A DNA stretch of 14,896 nt from the NCBI GenBank assembly GCA_016210295.1, contig JACQUM010000131.1, forward strand, positions 1 to 14,896, read 5' to 3'. Below the pieces are notes generated by a model. It did not search any database. It was not told the origin of the DNA and saw nothing but the letters and a program-made list of their open reading frames with translations. Shown in pieces: positions 1 to 6,564 of this stretch; position 1 is the stretch's first letter; every line of letters starts with the position of its first letter. This stretch comes from Chloroflexota bacterium (lineage in GTDB: Bacteria > Chloroflexota > Dehalococcoidia > UBA6926 > JACQUM01). A program made the position numbers and the translations under genes.

Positions 1-37
1 CGGAGGCTGGCGCTCTATCCACCTGAGCTACAGGGGC
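1..37 (-). tRNA. tRNA-Arg (anticodon CCG), 5' part only
   Basis: Read on the minus strand from 37, the sequence gives a 7-nt acceptor strand GCCCCTG, then TA, a D-stem GCTC/GAGC closing the loop AGGTGGATA, a G26-like base, the anticodon 5' strand CCAGC and the loop start CTCCG. The first three bases of the window are therefore the anticodon CCG, which decodes CGG (Arg). The rest of the anticodon arm, variable loop, T-arm and 3' end lie beyond the left edge, so pairing of the acceptor and anticodon stems cannot be checked. A plausible promoter lies just upstream (52-81). Confidence 0.85.
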
Positions 38-51
38 ACGCTCCTTACCCC

Positions 52-81
52 ATGATAGCCGCCAAGGTCGCCCGCTCACAA
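52..81 (-). promoter_or_regulatory. Candidate promoter for the tRNA-Arg gene
   Basis: On the minus strand there is TTGTGA (76-81), an 18-bp spacer and TATCAT (52-57). The expected start point is about 8 bases before the tRNA 5' end at 37. The -10 differs from TATAAT at one position. This is a consensus match by eye only. The -35 box overlaps a small palindrome (CCGCT-CACA-AGCGG, 73-86) of unknown significance. Confidence 0.5.
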
Positions 82-194
82 GCGGCCCCTTTCGTCGAGC
101 ACGATGCAGCCATGCGCCGCTACGGGGGTTCAGGTGGGTATACAATAATGGGACTCAAGACAGGGGGCGGCGCCGCCGCAAGAAAGGAGCAACC

Positions 195-1078
195 GTGGCC
201 GACTATAAATACATCACCTACGAAACCCTGGAGCAGGGCACCATCGCCCGTGTCTATCTGAATCGGCCCCAGACGCGGAACGCGCAGAACCTGGGGCTCC
301 TGCGGGAGCTGAACGATGCCTTTCTCGCGGCCGAGGCCGACGACCAGGTGCGCGTCGTCATCTTAGGAGGGCTCGGCCCCGCCTTCTCTTCGGGTCACGA
401 CCTGGGCAGCCCGGAGGCCCAGCAAGAAGCGGCGCAGATTCGGACCTCCAAGCTAGGCGCCGAAGCCCGGACGCGGCGGGAGTGGGACTACTACCTGGCC
501 TACAGCCAGCGTTGGCGGGACTTGAGGAAGATCACCGTCGCCCAGGTGCAGGGCTACTGCCTGGCGGCGGGGCTCATCTGGCCTGGTGCTGCGACCTCAT
601 CGTCGCGGCGGAGAACGCCGTCTTCGCCGACGTCGTAGGCGCCCGCCTCGGCATGTGCGGGGTGGAGTACTTCGCCCATCCCTGGGAGTTCGGCCCGCGA
701 AAGGCCAAGGAGTTGATGCTCACCGGCGATTCCATGGGCGCCGAGGAGGCCTACCGTTTAGGGATGGTGAGCAAGGTGTTCCCGCCAGACAAGCTGGAGG
801 AGGAGACCCTGAACTTTGCCCGGCGCATCGCCAGGCTGCCTACGGCAGCAGCCCTGATGGTCAAGGAGTCCGTCAACCAGACCCAGGACATCCAGGGGTT
901 CTCCAACGCCCTGCGGGCCTGCTTCAGCCTTCACCAGCTCAACCATGCCCACTGGGCCGAGGTGACAAAGGGTGCGGCTGCATACGGAACGCCGGAGTTC
1001 GGCGTCCCGTCGCCACAGCAGTGGCCTCGCCTGCGAGAGGCGGAGAAGAGCTCCAGCGGCTTCGTCGCCTCCACCTAA
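195..1078 (+). pseudogene. Enoyl-CoA hydratase/isomerase (crotonase) family, with a -1 frameshift
   Basis: Crotonase-fold proteins act on acyl-CoA thioesters in the cytoplasm (hydration, isomerisation and related reactions). Translation begins at GTG 195, eight bases after an AAGGAG ribosome-binding site. The N-terminal part has the first oxyanion-hole segment FSSGHDL (residues 64-70) and the second, VQGYCLAAG (118-126). The frame then breaks. After 577 the homologous sequence (LAWCCDLIVAAENAVFADVV) continues in another frame to TAA at 1078. Adding one base after 577 restores a protein of about 294 aa, normal for the family. The segment GVEYFAHPWEFGPRKAKE resembles acyl-CoA hydratases of the EchA/CaiD kind. 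A catalytic Glu equivalent to Glu144 of rat crotonase is not obvious, while the E of GVEY sits near the Glu164 position. The break could be a real mutation or an assembly error. Substrate unknown. Confidence 0.8.
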
Positions 1079-1107
1079 GGTTGCGGTCCCCGAAAAAGGA
1101 GCCAAAT

Positions 1108-1216
1108 TGTCATTGCGAGGAGTCCTTCCGTGGAGGGACGCCAAAGCAATCTGGCGGGGAGAGTGGAGCGCCACCCCAGAGTGCCACGGCCCCGCTTGTC
1201 GGGCCTCGCAATGACA
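1108..1216. repeat. Palindromic intergenic repeat (MITE/REP-like, 'cattgcgagg' type)
   Basis: The ends are a perfect 13-bp inverted repeat, TGTCATTGCGAGG (1108-1120) and CCTCGCAATGACA (1204-1216). An inner hairpin, GTCCTTCC-GT-GGAGGGAC with one G-T pair, occupies 1122-1139. The motif AAGCAATCT follows, as in many dispersed bacterial repeats of this type. It lies between the convergent ends of the hydratase gene (1078) and the antiporter gene (1240). No coding capacity is seen. A non-autonomous mobile or transcript-end function is possible but not shown. Confidence 0.75.
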
Positions 1217-1239
1217 GAGGCAATCCTCTCAATACCCTG

Positions 1240-2559
1240 CTAAGGATGGGGGGAGGCTGTAGGCGTCCCTTTCGGCCTCTGGCGAAGCCCGGAGCCCTCT
1301 CGCTGGAAGAGGGGAACAAGGAGCACGGGTGCAAGCAAGGTAGTCGCTGCCGTCATCAGGATGGAAACGCCGAAGAGCTCCGGCCCGATCGTGTTCGTCA
1401 CGAGGCCAACGCCGGCGATGATGAGGGCGACCTCTCCTCGGGGGAGCATTCCTATGCCGATCCGGCTCGCTCCCGTGAGGTTGAAGCCCACGGCCAGCGC
1501 CGGCAACCCACAGCCAACAATCTTGCCGACGATGGCGCCCGCCGTGATGACCAGGCCCAACGTTAGAACGCCAACCATGGCCGGGACGTTCACCAGCATG
1601 CCCATGACGACGAAGAAAATGGGCACCAGAGCCTGGTAGACCGCCGCCACTGGCTCTTCCAGGCGTCGTGCGAGCTGAGTGCCCGATAGGGCAAGGCCGA
1701 TCGAGTATGCCCCGATGATCATGGCGAGGCCAAAGCTCTCCGCGAGGGCCGATGCGAGGAAAGCCAGGGCAAGCGATAAAGCCAGGTTCGCTCCTTGAAC
1801 CTGGAACCTGCTTATGACGGCGGAGATGAAGCGGGAGAGGGCGATCCCGCCGACGAGCAGGACCAGCCAGAAGCCAACCGCCTTCACGCCGACCAGCGCC
1901 ACGGCTGCCGGGGCAACGCTCTCGCCTCCACCCATGCCGACAACGATGGTGAGCACAAGGATGCCCAAAACGTCGTCCACGACCGCCGCACCGAGAACAG
2001 TCACTCCCTCCGGGGTGTCCAGGCGGCGCAGGTCGCTCAAGACCCTGGCCGTGATGCCCACGGAAGTCGCCGTGCTGACCGCCCCCATGAAGAGCGCCGT
2101 CGGGTGCAAGGGATCGGGGGCGAACCCGAGGAGGACGGTCGAGGCATCGGCCAGGAGGAAAGGCAAGACGACGCCTCCGACGGCCACCGCCGTGGCCTGG
2201 GGAGCGAAGCGGAAGAAACGCCCGAGGTCTGTCTCCAGCCCGGCTACGAACAGGAGAACGATGGAGGCCACCTGGGCGAAGGCGTAAAGCTCGTTGGAAA
2301 CGGGGATGAACCCTTCGTTCTCCTTGAGAAGCGGGAATAGTGGCCCCCAGGTGCCCAGAAAGAGGGGGCCTATCTCCAAAGGGAGCGTCACAGCCCCCAG
2401 GGCGAAAGGGCCGATGAGAACGCCGGCCAGGAGCTCTCCCAGGACTGAAGGCTGGTGGAAGATACGCTCGGCGATCTCGCCGAAGACCTTCGCCGCCACG
2501 AGGATCACGGCCAGCTGAAGCACAAGCCGGGTGACGATCTCCCTGATCCCCTCTTCCAT
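1240..2559 (-). CDS. Cation/proton antiporter, CPA2 family (KefB/NapA-like)
   Basis: This is an inner-membrane exchanger of Na+ or K+ for protons. The 439-aa product is almost wholly hydrophobic, with about 11-12 membrane segments. Family hallmarks are LGELLAGVLIGPFALG (residues 40-55), TSVGITARVLSDL (165-177) and the ion-binding pair Asp195-Asp196 in AAVVDDVLGI, the paired aspartates typical of electrogenic CPA2 transporters. No TrkA-N/RCK nucleotide-binding domain follows the membrane part, so it is the short form without KefB-type regulation. The ATG at 2559 has GGAGG four bases upstream. The gene follows the DUF502 gene in the same direction after 88 bp. The transported ion cannot be decided from sequence. 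Confidence 0.9.
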   Translation of the reverse strand: MEEGIREIVTRLVLQLAVILVAAKVFGEIAERIFHQPSVLGELLAGVLIGPFALGAVTLPLEIGPLFLGTWGPLFPLLKENEGFIPVSNELYAFAQVASIVLLFVAGLETDLGRFFRFAPQATAVAVGGVVLPFLLADASTVLLGFAPDPLHPTALFMGAVSTATSVGITARVLSDLRRLDTPEGVTVLGAAVVDDVLGILVLTIVVGMGGGESVAPAAVALVGVKAVGFWLVLLVGGIALSRFISAVISRFQVQGANLALSLALAFLASALAESFGLAMIIGAYSIGLALSGTQLARRLEEPVAAVYQALVPIFFVVMGMLVNVPAMVGVLTLGLVITAGAIVGKIVGCGLPALAVGFNLTGASRIGIGMLPRGEVALIIAGVGLVTNTIGPELFGVSILMTAATTLLAPVLLVPLFQREGSGLRQRPKGTPTASPHP

Positions 2560-2647
2560 CCCTCCTCCCGGTCAATCAGCGTACCCAGTGGGTGGGTTTA
2601 CCCTCCCCTGCTGCTGAGGGACTCGCATTGACGGTCGTGCCGCGATG

Positions 2648-3310
2648 TCACTGTCGGTCTAAGGCGGGCCGCTGGCTCTTCAGGCTGGCGGGAGTCACGG
2701 CGCCCGCGGAGAAGACGAAAGCCATGGCCTCCTGAAATGTCAGGTCGGTGTCATACACCTGGTCCACGGGCAGGATGGCCACCCAACCCGTCTGGGGCGT
2801 GGGCACTGAGGGAATGTAGACGACCGCCATCGGCTCGCCTGCGGCGCCCTTGGTCGTCCCCATTCGGAATCCGATGGTCCAGGAGCCCAGACGCGGGAAC
2901 TCCAGGAGGACGACACGTCTCCCGCCGGAGGTCTGGTTGATCCGAGTAAGGACCTCCGCCAGTCCCTTCGCCGCTGCGTAGAAGGTGTTGACCAGAGGCA
3001 CCCGGAGAAGCGACTCTTGCGCGAACGTCACGAGTCTCCTACCCAGGACGTTGGCGGTGAAGAGTCCCACAAGGTAGATGAGCAACAGCAGGACGAGGAG
3101 GCCGACCCCGGGGATTCTCTGCCCGACGAGGAAGGATATCCACGGCTGAAGCAGCCCGTCGATGACCATGAAGAGGAACACGAGGACGGTGAGGGTGGCC
3201 GCGACGGGGATCACCAGGAGAAGCCCAGCCAGGAACGTCTGCTCTAGGTGTGCCCACACGTTACGCCTGACTTTACCCGGGTGCATCTTTTCGATCATCG
3301 CTCGCCCCAT
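2648..3310 (-). CDS. DUF502 family membrane protein
   Basis: The product is an uncharacterised membrane protein of about 220 aa. Two hydrophobic segments lie near the N-terminus (FLAGLLLVIPVAATLTVLVF and VGLLVLLLLIYLVGLF). A conserved soluble part follows, containing NTFYAAAKG, VVLLEFPRLGSWTIGF and VYIPSVPTPQTGW, all typical of DUF502. The function of the family is not established. The frame is open to 3442, but that extension overlaps the 3' end of RNase P RNA, so a shorter start is preferred. ATG 3310, 3298 and 3286 are all possible. 3310 has a TATACT box 18 bases upstream, and 3298 has GGGGCGAG before it. The gene lies about 90 bp downstream of rnpB. Confidence 0.85.
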   Translation of the reverse strand: MGRAMIEKMHPGKVRRNVWAHLEQTFLAGLLLVIPVAATLTVLVFLFMVIDGLLQPWISFLVGQRIPGVGLLVLLLLIYLVGLFTANVLGRRLVTFAQESLLRVPLVNTFYAAAKGLAEVLTRINQTSGGRRVVLLEFPRLGSWTIGFRMGTTKGAAGEPMAVVYIPSVPTPQTGWVAILPVDQVYDTDLTFQEAMAFVFSAGAVTPASLKSQRPALDRQ

Positions 3311-3399
3311 CTCTGTTTTCAAAATCGGAGTATAGCGATCCCTCTCTGCTCCTTGTATCGCTCGAAGATCTCGGGAGTGTCGTCGGGAAGAGAGGCATT

Positions 3400-3793
3400 G
3401 GAGGTCCAGGAGGCCTGTAAGCCGGGTTCTGTATCCCAACACGAGGTTGGGATGGCGGCCATCTCTCTGGCCCCGATGTTGCCATCGGGATCTAGCAGCC
3501 TACCCGGGGGTTGCGGGCCGAGCACCCTGTCCCGATATCCTGTATCAGGACACCCCTCTATTTGGCCTTGCTCCGGGTGGGGTTTATCCAGCGACGTGTC
3601 ACCACGCCGCCGGGTGCGCTCTTGCCGCACCGTTTCACCCTTACCCCGCTGACGCGGGGCGGTCTGGTCTCTGTGACACTTTTCCGTCGGGTTGCCCCGC
3701 CTGGGCGTTACCCAGCACCCTGCTCGGTGGAGCCCGGACTTTCCTCCCGCCCGGCTTCCCGGACGAGCGGCCACCCGGCCCCCTGGACCCTCC
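3400..3793 (-). ncRNA. rnpB: RNase P RNA, bacterial type A
   Basis: This is the catalytic RNA of RNase P, which trims the 5' leaders of tRNA precursors. The minus strand carries the universal blocks GAGGAAAGTCCGGGCTCCA, the GGGTAACGCCC-type hairpin, ACAGAGACC, AGGGTGAAACGGTGCGG, GGAGCAAGGCCAAATAG, GGTAGGCTGCT and, near the 3' end, ACAGAACCCGGCTTACAGG. Helix P1 can be formed between GGAGGGTCCAGG at the 5' end and CCTGGACCTCC at the 3' end, which sets the ends near 3793 and 3400. The size (about 394 nt) is normal. A perfect TATAAT box sits just upstream. The ends are good to within a few bases. Confidence 0.95.
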
Positions 3794-3798
3794 GTCCC

Positions 3799-3804
3799 AT
3801 TATA
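3799..3804 (-). promoter_or_regulatory. -10 box of rnpB
   Basis: TATAAT on the minus strand lies six bases before the predicted 5' end of RNase P RNA. No convincing -35 hexamer is seen 16-18 bp further upstream. The stop codon (TAA) of the RNase H remnant falls inside this hexamer. Confidence 0.65.
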
Positions 3805-4039
3805 GCGCGTCAGCAGCCTTTCTCGGGTTGCATCGCCCTCTCCGAACGGCGTCCAAAGCTCGGTCGGCCAACCGGTCTGCCAGGACGTTCTGCTCCCGTG
3901 GTACGCGGGTGAGAGGAACGGAGTCAAAACTCTGAGGGAACGCCTGAGGCTCCTCGAAGAGGGGAGGCAAGTTTTCCGCGCGTAGTCGGTATCTTCTCTG
4001 GAGCTGGCGAATCAAGAGCTCCGAGTCGGCTTGCACCTC
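3800..4039 (-). pseudogene. RNase HI-like gene, 3' half only
   Basis: The reading frame encodes the C-terminal half of an RNase H-type domain (RVT_3/RnhA-like). It opens with EVQADSELLIRQLQRRYRL, which carries the third catalytic Asp, and continues through FDSVPLTRVPREQN to VLADRLADRALDA, which carries the fourth catalytic Asp. The N-terminal half, with the strand-1 Asp (usually in YTDGA) and the helix Glu (usually in AEYEAL), is missing. Family similarity stops just where the recombinase gene ends (TGA 4040-4038). Upstream of that point the same frame is only antisense-free shadow sequence of the recombinase. A GTG at 4036, one base after the recombinase stop, could start a 78-aa half-domain by coupling, but it would lack two of four metal ligands. 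Most likely a decayed gene. Confidence 0.75.
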
Positions 4040-5252
4040 ACGGCTTCGTACCTCGCCGCAGCCGAACTTCCACGTGGCCCTCTCGCACCACCACCCGCTC
4101 CACACAGCTCTGAAGGAGACGGCGCAGAGCTCTTCTCTGCTCCGCCTCACGCTTGTCTCGGGCCGGAGCGAGAAGGGGATATGCCCGGAGCCGCAACTCC
4201 CGCAAGGAGAGCATCTTCTCGGCGGCCTGCCGCACCAGGGAGCGCACCCGTGCCGCGTTGGGAGTCTCCTGCGGGGGAAGAAGAGGCGGGATGGCCTCGG
4301 GCGAAAGGTCCACGATGCCTTTGACACGCCTCAGGACGCTCTCTTCCAACTCTTCGGCTTGACGGGTGTGGTAGGAGCAGCGCCCCTGATTGGTCGCCGC
4401 CCCGCACTGGTAGTAGCGATACGACTGGTGCTGCACCGTGCCGTCCTTTCGGCGCCACGTCTGCCGTCGCGTCACGCCGATCATCCGGCTCCCGCAAGCC
4501 CCGCAGACGGCGATGCCGGAGAGGAGATAAGGGGAGCCGCGTCCGTGTCCAGCGTGGAGGGCCTGGGTGTTCAGCCGCTCCTGGACACGTCGGAACGTCT
4601 CTGCCGAGACGATAGCAGGGTGGTTCCGCGGGACGATCACTCCCCAGCGGGCGTACCTGCCGGTGTAGGTCCGGTTCCGCAGGATGTCCCGGACGGTCAC
4701 CATGCTCCAGGGGCCACCTCGCCGCGTGTGGTGCCCCGCGCCGTTCAGCTCCTTCACGATCGTGCGGATTCCCTGCTTTTGGAGAGACCGCTCGAACATC
4801 AGGCGGACCAGGGGCGCCTCCTCCCCCACCTCCCGGAGCTGGCCATCCGGCCCGGCTCGGTAGCCATAGGGAGGCTTGCCCTGTCCCAGGCCTCGCACTG
4901 CTTTCGACTTCAACGTCTCGCGGATCCGATGGACGCGCTGGGCGGTGCCGCCACGAAAGGCGTCTAGCGCCTCCTCCAGCGAGTCGTGCTCGTGCCCGTG
5001 AAGAAGGATGGGATGCCCGCCGAGGGCCTCGACATAGAGCAACCGGAGAGGATACTCCTGCGGGTTCGTGCCTAAAGAGTCAAGCCCGTCCAGCAAAACC
5101 TCCCCTCCCGGAGGGGTGTCCGCTAGCCAGCGGAGGAGACGAGCATAACCCTCCTCCTCGGGGCGCAGGACAAGGGCCACGGAGGCGCCTCTCCGGCGGG
5201 CTATCTCCTGGAGCTCGTCTTCCGGAAGGCGCGTCAAGGCGATGGTATCCAC
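4038..5252 (-). CDS. Large serine recombinase-like protein with degenerate catalytic domain
   Basis: The 404-aa product has the C-terminal architecture of large serine recombinases. A 'recombinase' DNA-binding domain (about 115-215) includes GKPPYGYRAG and GGPWSMVTVRDILRNRTYTG. A zinc ribbon follows, with Cys250, Cys253, Cys283 and Cys292 (CGAC, YYQC, GRC). An Arg/Leu-rich helical stretch lies at about 333-385. The N-terminal 100 residues occupy the place of the resolvase domain, and VLLDGLDSLGTNPQ resembles the usual DRLSR strand-turn. However, the YxRxS nucleophile motif and the GxSG and DRLxR arginines are absent. The start is GTG 5252, because an in-frame TGA lies at 5282-5280 and no better start exists. 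A TTGACA promoter is 36 bases upstream. The gene stands alone, without visible phage or conjugation genes. It may be a catalytically dead, DNA-binding descendant or a decaying remnant. Confidence 0.8.
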   Translation of the reverse strand: MDTIALTRLPEDELQEIARRRGASVALVLRPEEEGYARLLRWLADTPPGGEVLLDGLDSLGTNPQEYPLRLLYVEALGGHPILLHGHEHDSLEEALDAFRGGTAQRVHRIRETLKSKAVRGLGQGKPPYGYRAGPDGQLREVGEEAPLVRLMFERSLQKQGIRTIVKELNGAGHHTRRGGPWSMVTVRDILRNRTYTGRYARWGVIVPRNHPAIVSAETFRRVQERLNTQALHAGHGRGSPYLLSGIAVCGACGSRMIGVTRRQTWRRKDGTVQHQSYRYYQCGAATNQGRCSYHTRQAEELEESVLRRVKGIVDLSPEAIPPLLPPQETPNAARVRSLVRQAAEKMLSLRELRLRAYPLLAPARDKREAEQRRALRRLLQSCVERVVVREGHVEVRLRRGTKP

Positions 5253-5294
5253 AGGCTCACCACCAGAATCGTTGACTTTTCACGCTTCGGTTGA

Positions 5295-5323
5295 ACCATA
5301 CGCGCTACCGCGCGAGCTGTCAA
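5295..5323 (-). promoter_or_regulatory. Promoter of the recombinase-like gene
   Basis: On the minus strand a perfect TTGACA (5318-5323) is followed by a 17-bp spacer and TATGGT (5295-5300). The start point would be near 5288, giving a leader of about 36 nt to the GTG at 5252. The spacer contains a palindrome CGCGC-TACC-GCGCG (5301-5314) that could be an operator. Confidence 0.65.
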
Positions 5324-5340
5324 TGGCTGTCGCAAGAGCG

Positions 5341-5376
5341 AAAAAGGAGGGAACCCGAATCGTCCGGGTTCCCTCC
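5341..5376 (-). terminator. Intrinsic terminator of the Ldh2-family operon
   Basis: On the minus strand an 11-bp perfect stem, GGAGGGAACCC/GGGTTCCCTCC (5346-5376), is followed by TTTTT (5345-5341). It begins 25 bases after the stop of the downstream dehydrogenase gene (5402). On the plus strand no T-run follows, so it acts leftward. It also insulates the recombinase promoter from read-through. Confidence 0.9.
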
Positions 5377-5401
5377 TCGCTACCGGCAATCGATCTACGC
5401 G

Positions 5402-6505
5402 TTACAAGGCGAACGGGACGCTCAGCTCCTTGCTGATGCTCTCCAGCCACTGGACCACCTCCCTGTGCAGGGGGATGCCCTTGGTGCTCCTCTCGGCGGA
5501 TTCTTCCGCCTCCAGCTGGCCGGGATAGATGACGCGGTCGTGGCCCACGGCCGGGGGCGTGGACGCCAGGTTCTGAAGGAAGGCGTCCATCATCTTCTTG
5601 AACTCTTCCACGGGGGTGAAGCTGGCGATGTTGTAGGCGGCGACGAAGTGGCGGGCATCGCCGCGTTCCTTCTGAATCATGGCGAAGCCGCCGCCCGAGA
5701 GAACGCCGCACAGGATCTCGACCATGGCCGCCAGGCTGTACCCTTTGTGGGACCCCATCTCCCGAGTCCCTCCAAAGGGAAGGATGTAGAACTCGGCGTT
5801 GGGCGGCATGGCGCGCTCTGGAATGGGGCCAGGCTCGGTGACGATGCTTCCGTCTTTGCGAGCGATCCAGTTGCCCGGAATGCTCGCCCCCAGCCGCCGT
5901 CCGATGCCGAGCTTGTTCCCCGCCACGATGCTCGTTGCCCAGTCCAGGACGAAGGGCGGCATCTCTTTCGCCGGAACGGCGTAGGACACCGGGTTGGTCC
6001 CCAGCCGGACCTCCCTTCCGAAAGTGGGCAGCACAGAAGGACCAACCGCCGTGAGGGCCATCCCAATCATGTCATGAGGCAGGGCGCGCATGGAGTGGTA
6101 GGAGGCCATGCCGAAGTGGCGGCCGTTTCTCATTGTCACGGCAGCCATCCCCGTCTTCCCGGCCTTTTCGATGGCGATGTCCATGGCCTTGGGGGCAATG
6201 ATGATGCCGAGGCCGCGGTCACAGTCCACGGTGGCGGCGGAGGGCGCCTCTTTCACGATGCGCCACTGGGGGCGAGGGTTAATGCTCCCGTTCATGTACC
6301 CGTCGATGTAGTAGCGGAGCATGTTGGAGACGCCGTGGCTGTCCACCCCGCGCAGGTCCGCCGTGACCAGACAGTCGGCCCCGAGCTTGGCGTCTTCCTC
6401 TGGCACATTGACCCTGACAAGCAGGTTGGCCACCGTCTTTCGCAGGTTCTCGTGATTGACGCGGACGGCGTCCTCTTCCTTGATGTGGAACTGTTCCAGC
6501 GGCAT
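5402..6505 (-). CDS. Ldh2-family NAD(P)-dependent oxidoreductase (malate/lactate dehydrogenase-like), copy 2
   Basis: Ldh2-family enzymes (malate, sulfolactate, ureidoglycolate and piperideine-carboxylate dehydrogenases) reduce 2-oxo acids or cyclic imines with NAD(P)H in the cytoplasm. The 367-aa product shows DLRGVDSHGVSNML (residues 50-63), DCDRGLGIIIAPKAMDIAI, NGRHFGMASYH, GTNPVSYAVPA, ATSIVAGNK and GSHKGYSLAAMVEILCGVLSG, which cover the whole family fold. ATG 6505 is chosen because GGGAGG lies about nine bases upstream and the homologous copy begins with the same residues. A longer in-frame start at 6613 would overlap the upstream gene. The second residue after SHGV, usually Arg in characterised members, is Asn61. 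It is about 70% identical by eye to the gene immediately upstream, from which it is 59 bp away. The true substrate is unknown. Confidence 0.9.
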   Translation of the reverse strand: MPLEQFHIKEEDAVRVNHENLRKTVANLLVRVNVPEEDAKLGADCLVTADLRGVDSHGVSNMLRYYIDGYMNGSINPRPQWRIVKEAPSAATVDCDRGLGIIIAPKAMDIAIEKAGKTGMAAVTMRNGRHFGMASYHSMRALPHDMIGMALTAVGPSVLPTFGREVRLGTNPVSYAVPAKEMPPFVLDWATSIVAGNKLGIGRRLGASIPGNWIARKDGSIVTEPGPIPERAMPPNAEFYILPFGGTREMGSHKGYSLAAMVEILCGVLSGGGFAMIQKERGDARHFVAAYNIASFTPVEEFKKMMDAFLQNLASTPPAVGHDRVIYPGQLEAEESAERSTKGIPLHREVVQWLESISKELSVPFAL

Positions 6506-6564
6506 TGTGGATACCTCCCTCGTTCGACTCTGTGTCTCGCTGCTCTGCGCCTCGTCCCTCCGAC

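Noticed and set aside
139..146. AT-rich TATACAAT as a -10 box for the hydratase gene.
   Set aside because: No acceptable -35 box at 16-18 bp upstream, so not listed as a promoter.
1229..2575. An alternative minus-strand frame as long as the antiporter gene.
   Set aside because: It is the Arg/Gly-rich off-frame of the antiporter, whose own frame has clear membrane helices and motifs.
3311..3442. A longer start for the DUF502 protein.
   Set aside because: The added 44 residues overlap the 3' end of RNase P RNA and show no family similarity.
3447..3935. Plus-strand open frames across the rnpB region.
   Set aside because: They lie antisense to a structured RNA with all its conserved blocks; no domain or ribosome-binding site.
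4074..4967. A long plus-strand open frame over the recombinase gene.
   Set aside because: High-GC shadow of the antisense gene: composition is His/Arg/Pro/Gly-rich and no domain is recognisable.
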